Origin: Lichenicola cladoniae
GTDB taxonomy: Bacteria > Pseudomonadota > Alphaproteobacteria > Acetobacterales > Acetobacteraceae
Reading direction: 5' to 3'
Length of the DNA stretch: 64,000 bases
Assembly (NCBI RefSeq): GCF_013201075.1
Contig: NZ_CP053708.1
Span: 1,429,501-1,493,500, forward strand
The notes beneath the pieces were generated by a model. The model had not been told where the DNA came from and ran no database searches. It worked only from the letters and a program-made list of their open reading frames with translations. A program made the translations under genes and the position numbers. Shown here piece by piece: positions 21,119 to 29,180 of this stretch (positions within the stretch are counted from its first letter, which is position 1; each line of letters begins with the position of its first letter).

Positions 21119-21132
21119 GGAAGCGCCGGTGC

Positions 21133-21603
21133 CTATGAAACCGGTGCGGCGCAGGACGAGGAACGACCGGGCTGGATATCGACGGCGGTCGGGTCGGTCG
21201 GGTCGGCCAGGTAGAACAGGCTGAAATTCTCGGCACTCAGGGCGGCGAATACATGGCCCTCCGGCTGGTGCAGCACGCCCTGGCCACTGACCTCGTGGAT
21301 TTCCGGCGCGCCGGCATGGTTGCGGATGGTGATCTCGCCGCACAGCACGTACTGGTGCGCGGTACCCTGGCCGGCGACGTCCGCGACTTCGACCGGCATG
21401 CTGGCCTGGGTGGTGCGGTCGTCGAGCCGGAATGTGCCGACCAGCGTGCCATCGACGTAGAGACGACTGATTTCGCTGATCTCCTGGCTCGCCTTGCCAT
21501 CCACCACGGTGAACCCGACGGCGTGTGCGTCGCCGAGGAGCAGCCGCAGGCAGACCAGCGGGCCCAGGACGAGAATCGAGCGGAGGTGAGGATGTCGCAT
21601 CAT
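21133..21603 (-). CDS. Secreted hypothetical protein
   Basis: 156 aa with an N-terminal signal peptide (hydrophobic stretch ending GDAHA). The mature part is beta-rich and includes GQGTAHQYVLCGEITIRN and GQGVLHQPEGHVFAALS, suggestive of a cupin-like barrel, but no family is recognised with confidence. Two adjacent ATG codons are possible starts. It is divergent from prmC. Confidence 0.6.
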   Translation of the reverse strand: MMRHPHLRSILVLGPLVCLRLLLGDAHAVGFTVVDGKASQEISEISRLYVDGTLVGTFRLDDRTTQASMPVEVADVAGQGTAHQYVLCGEITIRNHAGAPEIHEVSGQGVLHQPEGHVFAALSAENFSLFYLADPTDPTAVDIQPGRSSSCAAPVS

Positions 21604-21646
21604 GAGATCGCCAGGATAGTTCAGCCTTGAGCTAAGGAGGATCAAC

Positions 21647-22507
21647 ATGACGCAGCGATTGGCAAGCGATCTCCTGGCCGAGGCGGAGCGTGCACTGGCG
21701 GATGCGGGGATCGGCCAGCCGCGGCGGGAGGCACGGTGGCTGCTCGCGCACGCACTCGGTCTGGAGCCGGCCGGGCTGCTGGGGCTGGGCCGTCACGCAC
21801 CGGTCGAGGCCGACGCGTTCGTGCAGCTGGTGCGACGGCGTTCCGCACGCGTGCCGCTCGCCTACCTCACCGGGCGGCAGGGCTTCTGGACCCTGGACCT
21901 GGCCGTGTCGGACGCCACGCTGATCCCGCGGGCAGACAGCGAGACGCTGATCGAGGCGCTGCTGCAGGCGAGGCAGGACCGCGGCCAAGTGCGCCGCATC
22001 CTCGATCTCGGCACCGGCACCGGCTGCCTGCTCCTGGCAGCACTGGCCGAATATCCGCAGGCCTGGGGGGTCGGCATGGACCTGTCCGAGGCGGCGGCCA
22101 GGCTTGCGTCGCGGAATGCCGCCGGCAACGCGCTGGCGGACCGCAGCGCCTTCCTGTGCGGCGACTGGGCCGATGCTGTCGGACTGCCGGGCGGGGGGTT
22201 CGACGTCGTCCTGAGCAACCCGCCTTATATCCCGCATGACGATATCGCGACCCTGATGCCAGAGGTGGCGGTACACGAGCCGATGCAGGCGCTCGACGGC
22301 GGCGATGACGGGCTGGCGGCCTACCGGCTGCTGATGCCGATCCTGGCACGGCTGTTGGCCCCGGCCGGCCTCGCGGTGCTGGAGATCGGGATCGGTCAGG
22401 CAACTGACGTTTCACGGCTTGGAACGGAGGCCGGACTGGCAACCGTTGCAGTCCGCGCGGACCTTGGCGGAGTCGACCGGGCCGTGCTGCTCACCCGGAC
22501 CTCGTAA
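21647..22507 (+). CDS. prmC: Release factor glutamine methyltransferase PrmC
   Basis: 286 aa. N-terminal helical domain (REARWLLAHALGL, PLAYLTGRQGFWTLDL) and C-terminal SAM methyltransferase domain with IPRADSETL, ILDLGTGTGCLLLA and the catalytic NPPY in VLSNPPYIPHDD. It methylates the GGQ glutamine of RF1 and RF2. SD TAAGGAGG lies 7 bp upstream. Confidence 0.95.
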   Translation: MTQRLASDLLAEAERALADAGIGQPRREARWLLAHALGLEPAGLLGLGRHAPVEADAFVQLVRRRSARVPLAYLTGRQGFWTLDLAVSDATLIPRADSETLIEALLQARQDRGQVRRILDLGTGTGCLLLAALAEYPQAWGVGMDLSEAAARLASRNAAGNALADRSAFLCGDWADAVGLPGGGFDVVLSNPPYIPHDDIATLMPEVAVHEPMQALDGGDDGLAAYRLLMPILARLLAPAGLAVLEIGIGQATDVSRLGTEAGLATVAVRADLGGVDRAVLLTRTS

Positions 22508-22850
22508 AAAAGGTTTGGCAGGGACCGTGTCCATCGCTACGGTCCCGATCGCGCCATGCCGGGCATGACGATTCCTGTCACCTTAATCAACATGAACGAT
22601 ACGGGATCGCTGGCGTGCGCCGCCGGTGGGTAGACTGGTCAGATGACGGACGATCCCCTGGATCGTCTGTGGACCGGTCGCCGGGCCGGCCAACTGGCAG
22701 ACGACACGGCGCCATGGGGCGCCACGGGCAGCCATGGGACCATCCTGGCTCGGGCCGCCTGCTCCCAAGGATCGGACAGCGTACGGGGTAACCATCCCCA
22801 CGGTATTCGGGCGTCCGGAACCGCGATCAGGAAAGTGCTGTGACAAACTA
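22508..22850 (+). other. Intergenic region with two short hairpins
   Basis: About 340 bp between prmC and the DUF4167 gene with no supported gene. It holds an 8-bp stem (22521-22528 with 22539-22546, 10-nt loop) without a T-run, just after prmC, and a second perfect 8-bp stem with a 3-nt loop (22649-22656 with 22660-22667). Short open frames here lack start signals and family features. Confidence 0.5.
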
Positions 22851-23327
22851 ATGAACATGAAACGCATGCGTGGCCGCAACCATCGTCCGGGAGGCGGCGG
22901 CAGTGGCGGCAGCACCCCGATCCGCCACAATACCGGGCAGATCCCGCTCAACCGGAACCATGTCTTCGACAGCAATGGTCCCGACCTGCGCATCCGGGGT
23001 ACGGCCCAGCAGCTTTTCGAGAAGTATCTGCAGCTCGGTCGCGACGCGACCAGCTCGGGCGACCGGGTCATGGCGGAAGGATACTTCCAGCATGCGGAAC
23101 ATTATTTCCGCATCCTGAACGCGATCGCCCAGGCGACGCAGCAGAGCCAGGCCAACCAGCAGCAGCCGCATCACAACCAGCGGAACAACCGCCAGCACTC
23201 CGAGGGCGGCGAGCAGCAGGACGATCGCAACGGTGGCGAGCAGCCGCCGATGGCGAACGGTCCGGCCGAGCAGGTGATGCAAGAGGAACATCGGTCCCAG
23301 CCCGAGTTCTCGTCCGCCGACAACTAG
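22851..23327 (+). CDS. DUF4167 domain protein
   Basis: 158 aa. Basic Gly-rich N-terminus (MKRMRGRNHRPG), then the conserved core NHVFDSNGPDLRIRGTAQQL followed by LEKY-like and FQHAEHYFRI motifs typical of alphaproteobacterial DUF4167 proteins, and a Gln/Asn-rich low-complexity tail. Often found next to prmC in this class. RNA binding is suspected for the family but unproven. Confidence 0.88.
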   Translation: MNMKRMRGRNHRPGGGGSGGSTPIRHNTGQIPLNRNHVFDSNGPDLRIRGTAQQLFEKYLQLGRDATSSGDRVMAEGYFQHAEHYFRILNAIAQATQQSQANQQQPHHNQRNNRQHSEGGEQQDDRNGGEQPPMANGPAEQVMQEEHRSQPEFSSADN

Positions 23328-23418
23328 AGCCGTCCCCGATCGTGCCGCGGCTCGATCGGGACCGCGGGCTGGACCGACGGGCTGGGGATTGTGTCCGTGT
23401 CGCCTCGGCCGGACAGTC

Positions 23419-24561
23419 CTAGCCCGGCGATCTCCCGGGGAACGGGGTATCCGGGCGCATCGGAGCGGCTGGCCCGCCAGCGGCGTCTTCCATCATGATG
23501 CGTGTCTGGGGCAGTGCGTCCGGACAGGTCGTCTGCAGGAACAGCAGCATCCTCTCCCGCACGAAGCAGCGCAGGTCCCAGGTCTGGGGGGCGTTGCGGC
23601 CGCTGACCAGCATGCGCAGCTCGACCGTGTCCTGCTTCATGTCGCTGACCTGCAGGTTCACCACGTTGCCGTCCCAAAGCGGGGTCTCCAGCACGATCTC
23701 GTTGAGGTGCGTGCGCAGCAGGTCCACCGGCACCCGGTAGTCGAGATAGAAGAACACCGATCCGATCAGCGACGCCGACTGGTGGGTCCAGTTCTGGAAC
23801 GGCTTCTCCAGGAAGTAGGCGATCGGCAGGATCATCCGGCGCCAGTCCCAGAGCCGGACCACCACGTAGGTCGAGGTGATCTCCTCGATCCAGCCCCATT
23901 CGCCCTCGACGATCACCGCGTCCTCGATCCGGATCGGCTGGGTGATGGCGATCTGCACGCCGGCGATCAGGTTGGTGAGCAGCGGCCTGGCGGCGAGACC
24001 GACCACCAGCGAGGCTGCGCCGGCGGAGGCGAACAGGCTCAGCCCGTACTGCCGGACCGGTTCGAAGGTCATCAGCGCGGCCGAGATGGTGAACACGAAC
24101 AACAGCAGGTCGGCGGCGCGTTTCAGGATGCGTATCTGCGTGACGTGCTTGCGCGCCAGCAGGTCGTCCCCCTCGCCGGTCTCGAAGCGGGCCAGGTAGA
24201 GCGTTGCGGACACCCTGATGGCGAGCGCCGCGGTCCAGCCGAGCAGAAGCACGAATGCCACCAGCAGGACCTGTCCCAGCGTGGTGAAGGCCCGGGACGA
24301 CAGGCCGGCGGCAGGCAGCGACGACCCGACCGCGACCACGACCACCAGCACCCGCAACGGCCGCCGGACCTCGGTCGCGAAGGTGCGGAAGAACTCGCGC
24401 CTGGGACCGGGTATGCGCAGGAACAGGTTCACCAGCACCCGGCTGCCGAACAAGGCGAGGCCGCCGGCCAGGATCAGGACCAGCGCGGATGCCAGGGGCG
24501 CCGGGGCCCAGTCGAACCAGTCGTGAACGGTGCCGATGATGTCGAGGAAATGGTGTCGCAT
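23419..24561 (-). CDS. Mechanosensitive ion channel MscS family protein
   Basis: 380-aa membrane protein. Four hydrophobic segments in the N-terminal half precede the MscS pore and beta domain: SLFASAGAASLVVGLAARPL, GVQIAITQPIRIEDAVIVEG, then WIEEITSTYVVVRLWDWRRM and ILPIAYF. Small-conductance channels of this family open on hypo-osmotic shock; shorter members occur as accessory homologues. Start MRHHFLDIIG. Faces the tRNA-Met gene and the prophage junction. Confidence 0.85.
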   Translation of the reverse strand: MRHHFLDIIGTVHDWFDWAPAPLASALVLILAGGLALFGSRVLVNLFLRIPGPRREFFRTFATEVRRPLRVLVVVVAVGSSLPAAGLSSRAFTTLGQVLLVAFVLLLGWTAALAIRVSATLYLARFETGEGDDLLARKHVTQIRILKRAADLLLFVFTISAALMTFEPVRQYGLSLFASAGAASLVVGLAARPLLTNLIAGVQIAITQPIRIEDAVIVEGEWGWIEEITSTYVVVRLWDWRRMILPIAYFLEKPFQNWTHQSASLIGSVFFYLDYRVPVDLLRTHLNEIVLETPLWDGNVVNLQVSDMKQDTVELRMLVSGRNAPQTWDLRCFVRERMLLFLQTTCPDALPQTRIMMEDAAGGPAAPMRPDTPFPGRSPG

Positions 24562-24698
24562 AAGTCTCCGATGCTTGAACTGGTGAGTGCCTGGCCAGCG
24601 CCGTGCCATGTCGACCAGGCCGGGCCAACCTCCGGACCCGAGCCCGGCGCCGTTGACTTGACCCTGCCATCTTTGTATCCCACCGCTCCCGGCGCGAT

Positions 24699-24773
24699 GG
24701 CGGCGTAGCTCAGCGGTAGAGCAGGAGAATCATAATCTCTTGGTCGGCGGTTCAAATCCGTCCGCCGCTACCA
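24699..24773 (+). tRNA. tRNA-Met (CAT anticodon), elongator type
   Basis: 75 nt including the encoded CCA. Acceptor arms GGCGGCG (24699-24705) and CGCCGCT (24763-24769) pair with a G-U at position 1-72. Anticodon stem GGAGA/TCTCT encloses loop ATCATAA, giving CAT. The T-arm has GGTTCAAATCC. It lacks the three G-C anticodon-stem pairs of initiator tRNA and the overall sequence matches alphaproteobacterial elongator tRNA-Met; a tRNA-Ile2 with lysidine is less likely. Its 3' end abuts the prophage integrase. Confidence 0.93.
24749..24773. other. Candidate attL core at tRNA-Met 3' end
   Basis: Integrases next to tRNA genes usually recombine within the T-arm/3' end, which stays intact. The tRNA is complete here, so the phage-side attachment would duplicate its last 20-50 bp. 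The second copy is outside the window, so exact limits cannot be set. Confidence 0.45.
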
Positions 24774-24832
24774 ACGTGCCGGGTTCTTATCAGACACTTA
24801 CCCGATAATGCTGCGCCGCACCATTGGTGCGT

Positions 24833-25942
24833 TTAGCAGTCGAGAATTTTCGGTTTAGCACTCGGCGTTCTGTTCATGTTCCGTTGCTGGTGCCGCTCCA
24901 CCTTGCGGGCTGCACCCTTGGCACGGGTCTTCTGCTCGGCCTCACGGACGTATCGGCTGACCATGTTCGAGGTCGTGTGGCCGGTCACCGACATGATCTC
25001 GCGCTCACTGCACCCGGCCTCGGCCATCCATCGCGCGGCCGTGGCTCGGAGCCCATGGGTAACTAGGCCCTCCAGTCCAGCGTCCTTGATCGCCTTCGCC
25101 ATCAGGTGCCGGAAATGGTCGAGCATCCACGGCTTGCCGTCCGGTCTGGTTAGGATGGTGGTGGCCGTCTTCGGTGCCGAAGAGAGGGCGACCCGGGCCC
25201 GGGCGTGCAGCGGCACCCAGACCTTCGCGCCGGTCTTCAGCTGCACGACCTCAACCGCGGAGCCGTCGAAGGCGGCCCAGGTCATCGCCACAAGGTCCTG
25301 GCCGCGTTGACCAGTCCCAACCGCCAGCAGGATCGCTAGACGGACCTGCGCGGGCGTTGTCTCGGCGTTGAGCACCTGGTCGAGCTCGACGTCGGTCCAG
25401 GACCGATATCCGACACCCGTCTTCAGCCGCTTCGGTCGTAGAGCAGGGTTGTCTTTCCGCCAGCCGCGGTCGACCGCCCAGCTCAGAAGTAGCGACAGGA
25501 CCGCGACCATTCGGTTAGCCCGGCTCGGCGTCTTGACCGGAGGCGCACCTTCCACGCTCGGCTTGAAGGCGTACCTGTCTCGCAGGGCGAACACGAATTC
25601 GCGCGGCAGCGTCTTGACCGGCAGGTGGCCGAACAACCCCTCGAGCGGCTTCATCGCCTTCTCGTAGTCGCGCTTCGTGCTCGCCTGCTTCTCCGACCAC
25701 TCCGGCGACTTGCGGTAGGCAATGATCAGCGCCCGCATCGACCCCGGCAGAACGCCGGCTGCGGTGGCTGCCTTGGCGTCAGCTGCCTGGGCGGCCGCAT
25801 GCATGTCCTCATACGCTCGTAGGAACGCCGGCTCACCCGGGTAGCCCGGGATGCGCCGCCGCAGCTTGCCACGGCGGTAGTAATAGTAGATCCGACCTTT
25901 GACCGCGATTGCGTCGAGGTATGGGAGATCGATCAGCGCCAT
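24833..25942 (-). CDS. int: Prophage tyrosine integrase
   Basis: 369 aa. N-terminal SAM-like core-binding domain (about 60-160) and catalytic domain with the tetrad: Arg in VGTGQRGQDLV, Lys in LKTGAKVWV, His-x-x-Arg in VTHGLRATAARW, His in SVTGHTTSNM and the nucleophile Tyr in VSRYVRE. Lysine-rich tail. It ends 60 bp from the tRNA-Met CCA, which supports integration there. The start ATG directly abuts the stop of the excisionase-like gene. Confidence 0.95.
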   Translation of the reverse strand: MALIDLPYLDAIAVKGRIYYYYRRGKLRRRIPGYPGEPAFLRAYEDMHAAAQAADAKAATAAGVLPGSMRALIIAYRKSPEWSEKQASTKRDYEKAMKPLEGLFGHLPVKTLPREFVFALRDRYAFKPSVEGAPPVKTPSRANRMVAVLSLLLSWAVDRGWRKDNPALRPKRLKTGVGYRSWTDVELDQVLNAETTPAQVRLAILLAVGTGQRGQDLVAMTWAAFDGSAVEVVQLKTGAKVWVPLHARARVALSSAPKTATTILTRPDGKPWMLDHFRHLMAKAIKDAGLEGLVTHGLRATAARWMAEAGCSEREIMSVTGHTTSNMVSRYVREAEQKTRAKGAARKVERHQQRNMNRTPSAKPKILDC

Positions 25943-26182
25943 CTAACCAAGCGCTCGCAACCACTCGTTTCCAGACTCTGCCGGTAGCCGACCAGCGAGC
26001 CGCTCAACGTAAGTATCCAGGTCGTCGATCAGCCACGCCTTTCGGCCAGGCGTCAACCGGAATGGCTGGGGCGCCCGATGCGCGCTCACCTCGATGCGCC
26101 AGGTCGACACGCTCAGGCTGACATAGCTGGCAGCCAACTCTTCGCTCAGCGCGCGCGGCCAGCCTGGCAGGCGATCAGCCAT
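25943..26182 (-). CDS. Excisionase-like small DNA-binding protein
   Basis: 79 aa. A short N-terminal HTH-like segment (LSEELAASYVSLSVSTWRIEV) is followed by a beta-wing-like stretch (PFRLTPGRKAWLIDDLDTYV), as in AlpA/Xis-type winged helix proteins. Its position immediately upstream of int, with no gap, supports a role as recombination directionality factor. Sequence evidence alone is modest. Confidence 0.65.
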   Translation of the reverse strand: MADRLPGWPRALSEELAASYVSLSVSTWRIEVSAHRAPQPFRLTPGRKAWLIDDLDTYVERLAGRLPAESGNEWLRALG

Positions 26183-26363
26183 CGCACCGATCCTCCTCGC
26201 ACTCGCAGCTATAGTGGTCGATCGCGGCGAATCGGTCGGCCTGGGTGCGCGACGTGATGTCGAAGCCCGCCTGGTGCAGCTCGTTCAGGATCAGGCTCGC
26301 GTCGTGGGCGGTGTGGCCGCTGGCTTGGATCAGTGCGGCGACGCGGGGATCGGGTGTGGTCAT
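26175..26363 (-). CDS. Small hypothetical phage protein
   Basis: 62 aa (MTTPDPRVAALIQASGHT...). The start is fixed by a 4-bp ATGA overlap with the upstream gene's stop. The C-terminus is acidic with three cysteines (SCECEEDRC), possibly metal-binding. It overlaps the excisionase-like gene by 8 bp. No family recognised. Confidence 0.6.
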   Translation of the reverse strand: MTTPDPRVAALIQASGHTAHDASLILNELHQAGFDITSRTQADRFAAIDHYSCECEEDRCDG

Positions 26364-26539
26364 GGCCATTTCCCCGGCACACGGAGGCGAGTGCCCGCGT
26401 CGTAAGCGCCCATGACTGCGAAGAAGATGGCGAGATTCCACCACCACTGCATTCCCGGGAACGCATGGTCGACACACCAAGCAATCGCGGTTCCGCCGCT
26501 TATTCGCAGGACGGCGCTTGCTACTCTGCGAGAGGTCAT
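26360..26539 (-). CDS. Small membrane protein
   Basis: 59 aa starting MTSRRVASAVLR. Two hydrophobic stretches (about 10-22 and 33-47, WWWNLAIFFAVMG) suggest membrane insertion. ATGA overlaps on both sides place it in the leftward operon. No family recognised. Confidence 0.6.
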   Translation of the reverse strand: MTSRRVASAVLRISGGTAIAWCVDHAFPGMQWWWNLAIFFAVMGAYDAGTRLRVPGKWP

Positions 26540-26919
26540 GCGCCGGGCTCCCCATCCTGGCCGGTCGTGGCTGGTGGCGCGGGCACCTTTTGTCTCGGCA
26601 TCCAATGCGTCCAACCGTGCCCTCTGATTTCGGCCATTGCATAAGCGGGCGATACGAAGTCCGTCAGATTGCTCCCAACCCAAATCAACGAATGGTCATC
26701 GGGACACGTCTCGATCGGCCGCCACCCGCTCGGCGCAGCGGCGTCGGCTGCGGTGCGTGTGTTCCACATTGCTACCGGCGAACAAACATCGGTTCCGGCG
26801 CACTTCATTGGATCACCAGAACAAGTCGCCTGAGCGGTTCCGTTGAAACGGAACGTCTTTGCTAGGGAACCGCAGAAGGGGCAGGGCAGGAGCGCCACCC
26901 TCGGATCGGGCGCGGTCAT
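26536..26919 (-). CDS. Lar-like zinc-ribbon phage protein
   Basis: 127 aa. The N-terminal CPFCG...C pattern (PCPFCGSLAKT, CAGTDV) resembles the Lar restriction-alleviation zinc ribbon, and the C-terminal half has the GWRPIETCPDD and THWMPRQ motifs of DUF551-type phage proteins. A role in protecting phage DNA is known only for Lar itself and is inference here. Confidence 0.6.
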   Translation of the reverse strand: MTAPDPRVALLPCPFCGSLAKTFRFNGTAQATCSGDPMKCAGTDVCSPVAMWNTRTAADAAAPSGWRPIETCPDDHSLIWVGSNLTDFVSPAYAMAEIRGHGWTHWMPRQKVPAPPATTGQDGEPGA

Positions 26920-26959
26920 GGCGTTACCTCGCGAGAAGATTGATTATCGAATGTAAGGT

Positions 26960-28753
26960 TCATTCTGCCGCAGCCTTCATCGGGGCTTGATCAAGAGCGT
27001 GCACATTGTTCGCCTGCGCCAAAAGGCGAGCCATTCGTTTTGGAACCGAGTTTCCAATCAGGAACATCGTCTCGGTCTTTGTCAGCCGGCGGCGAACACC
27101 GTCGATCTCGATCCACTCCGGCATCGAGAGTTCGTGGGCACGCGCCGCCTCCATCGGATCGAGCATCCGCATGCCGATGTCCTGGACGACACAGGGCGTT
27201 CCGCCGATCGTGGTCGTGACGACGCCGAACCGCGCCTTGGTCGACAGGGTGTCGAGCGGATCGTTTGCAGCCTGCGAGACGCCGCCTTGGCTGTAGTATT
27301 TGGTCATGAAGGCCGCGACGCAGGACACGTGCGTGCCGCCGCCGGCCGTCAGCGTCGGTACGGGTGCCTCGACATCGTTCGCCGTGCTCGTGCCTCGATG
27401 ATGCGCCAGGAAGGCACCTGCGATCTGCTGCTGCGATCCCACAGTCGTCAGGGTCGATACCGGCGCATCCATGCGTACGCCGATCGCATTGAGGTTGTGC
27501 TGCGCCATCCATGCGGCGACCAGCGCATGCTTAGCGCCGCCGGCGACCTGCGTGCCGATCGGCTCATCGATGTCGAGTGCTCTCGGTGCCTGGCCAGATC
27601 GCTCGCCGTAACCGGTCTGGGCCATGAAGGCGGCGGTCAGGCCGATTGGGATCGCGCACCCCGCCCGCTTGCTGTGGCCGTTCGCAGTGACGGTCGCCAG
27701 CGGCTCTCGCACGTCGATGCCGGTAGAGTTTTGCCGGAACTTGGTCACATGCGGCGCGACAAGCGCCATCTCGCCGCGGTGCGCCGTCGTCACCGTGCGC
27801 AGTGGATCCGCCAGATCATAGATCCGCGGTGCGCCGGTATGAGTGATCGGCATCAGGAACGGGTTCGCATTATTCAGCACGAACTTCGCCATGCCGACCG
27901 CGATCCGCCGGTGGGTCGCATCTGCCAGCGGCTTCTTCCGCTCGAAGATGCTCGGCATCGGGATCGACCAGTCGATGATCGTGTGCGCGCCGACCCATGG
28001 CTCGAGCCCAAGTGCCGCAGCCTGGTCGCGAGGCGCATGCGTCCGGACTGGCCAGTCGATCGCGGCACCGTCGCAGCGCGCGACCGCGAACCAGCGGCGC
28101 CGACTAGTCGGCACGCCGAAGTCCGCGCAGCACAGGTCTCGATCCTCGTACGCATACCCGAGCTTGCGAATGGAGGAGACGAGATGCCGGAACGAGCGGC
28201 CCAGGTTCTTCGGATCCCGGCCGAGCTGCTGCTCGCGGACGGGCACGCGCTCGCCCTTCGCTGCGACCGAGCCGTCCATCTTGATGACGCGCCCCGTGGC
28301 CTTGTCGCGCTTGGCGATCAGCGGACCCCAGCCGCGAATCTCGCGGACGTTCTCCATCATCAGCACCGTGGGACGCATCTTGCCCATCCAGCGCAGCACC
28401 TGCCAGGGCAGCGACCGAACGCGGGCGCTGCGCGGTGCGCCGCCCTTGGCGACCGAGTGGTCCCGGCAATCGGGCGATGCCCACAGGATCTTCACCCTGC
28501 GGCCACCGGTGGCCTGGATCGGATCGACGTCGAAAATATCACCCTTCACATGCTTCGTGTGGGGGTGCACCGCGGCATGTGCTGCCAGTGCGACCGGGTT
28601 GTGGTTGTTCGCCACATGGACCGGGCACCCGGCCTCCTCCAGGCCGTCACACGCGCCGCCACGACCGGCGAACAGCACGACAGTGATCGCGGCATCCAAC
28701 TCCCATTGCGGGAATATCCGTTTGGACTTTTGGTCGCGACTACGGTTGCTCAT
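26960..28753 (-). CDS. Phage DNA cytosine-C5 methyltransferase with repeat-built recognition domain
   Basis: 597 aa. m5C motifs: I (VVLFAGRGGACDG, about 26-38), IV with the catalytic Cys96 in WASPDCRDHS (PDC in place of the usual PCQ), VI MMENV (132-136), VIII SRRRWFAV (217) and X near IGNSVPKRMA (566). Between VIII and X, residues about 316-510 hold six degenerate repeats of a DPLxTxT-x-G-x-HALV unit at 33-46-residue spacing, where the target-recognition domain belongs. It could protect phage DNA from host restriction. It is the longest gene of the leftward operon. Confidence 0.9.
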   Translation of the reverse strand: MSNRSRDQKSKRIFPQWELDAAITVVLFAGRGGACDGLEEAGCPVHVANNHNPVALAAHAAVHPHTKHVKGDIFDVDPIQATGGRRVKILWASPDCRDHSVAKGGAPRSARVRSLPWQVLRWMGKMRPTVLMMENVREIRGWGPLIAKRDKATGRVIKMDGSVAAKGERVPVREQQLGRDPKNLGRSFRHLVSSIRKLGYAYEDRDLCCADFGVPTSRRRWFAVARCDGAAIDWPVRTHAPRDQAAALGLEPWVGAHTIIDWSIPMPSIFERKKPLADATHRRIAVGMAKFVLNNANPFLMPITHTGAPRIYDLADPLRTVTTAHRGEMALVAPHVTKFRQNSTGIDVREPLATVTANGHSKRAGCAIPIGLTAAFMAQTGYGERSGQAPRALDIDEPIGTQVAGGAKHALVAAWMAQHNLNAIGVRMDAPVSTLTTVGSQQQIAGAFLAHHRGTSTANDVEAPVPTLTAGGGTHVSCVAAFMTKYYSQGGVSQAANDPLDTLSTKARFGVVTTTIGGTPCVVQDIGMRMLDPMEAARAHELSMPEWIEIDGVRRRLTKTETMFLIGNSVPKRMARLLAQANNVHALDQAPMKAAAE

Positions 28754-28995
28754 GCGCCCAAATCCCGAGAATTATCCGTATCGGGCGTTGTTGCTTTCGC
28801 AATCTGCGCAGTGATCGGGCTCGCAAGAGTCTTCCACGGATTGCTTTCCGCGCCCGATCCAGCGCATCCGCTCGCATGTTGAAAGTCCTCCATCACGCGA
28901 GAAACGATCTGCGGACGCCTGCAAATCCGGCAGCGAAGGTAATCGCCATCAAGCTCCCAGCGCGTCCCGAACTTTATGAGCTCCGGCTTGCTCAT
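28750..28995 (-). CDS. Small zinc-binding phage protein
   Basis: 81 aa (MSKPELIKFGTRW...). A CRIC pair at about 22-25 and H-x-x-x-C (QHASGC) at about 40-44 form a possible C2HC zinc site. ATGA overlaps link it to the methyltransferase downstream and to the next gene upstream. Function unknown. Confidence 0.65.
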   Translation of the reverse strand: MSKPELIKFGTRWELDGDYLRCRICRRPQIVSRVMEDFQHASGCAGSGAESNPWKTLASPITAQIAKATTPDTDNSRDLGA

Positions 28996-29180
28996 CCCCC
29001 GGCGCTCCCGTCATCGCTGGTCGGGGCAATGGGCCAATAATGTTCACACCCACGGTTAGTAATGTGGTGAAAATCGGACCATGACTGCCAATTCGAGGGA
29101 CGCGTCCCCGATGCCTCATTGCGGTAGCAAGTCGAGCGGATCGGGCACGCGTTGTCCGCACACATGGATATGTCAGGCAT
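28992..29180 (-). CDS. Small Cys-containing phage protein
   Basis: 62 aa beginning MPDISMCADNACPIRSTCYR, a motif seen in many short phage proteins (MCxxxxCPxRxxCYR), with the WQSWSDF segment that usually follows. Likely binds a metal; role unknown. ATGA-coupled to both neighbours. Confidence 0.7.
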   Translation of the reverse strand: MPDISMCADNACPIRSTCYRNEASGTRPSNWQSWSDFHHITNRGCEHYWPIAPTSDDGSAGG

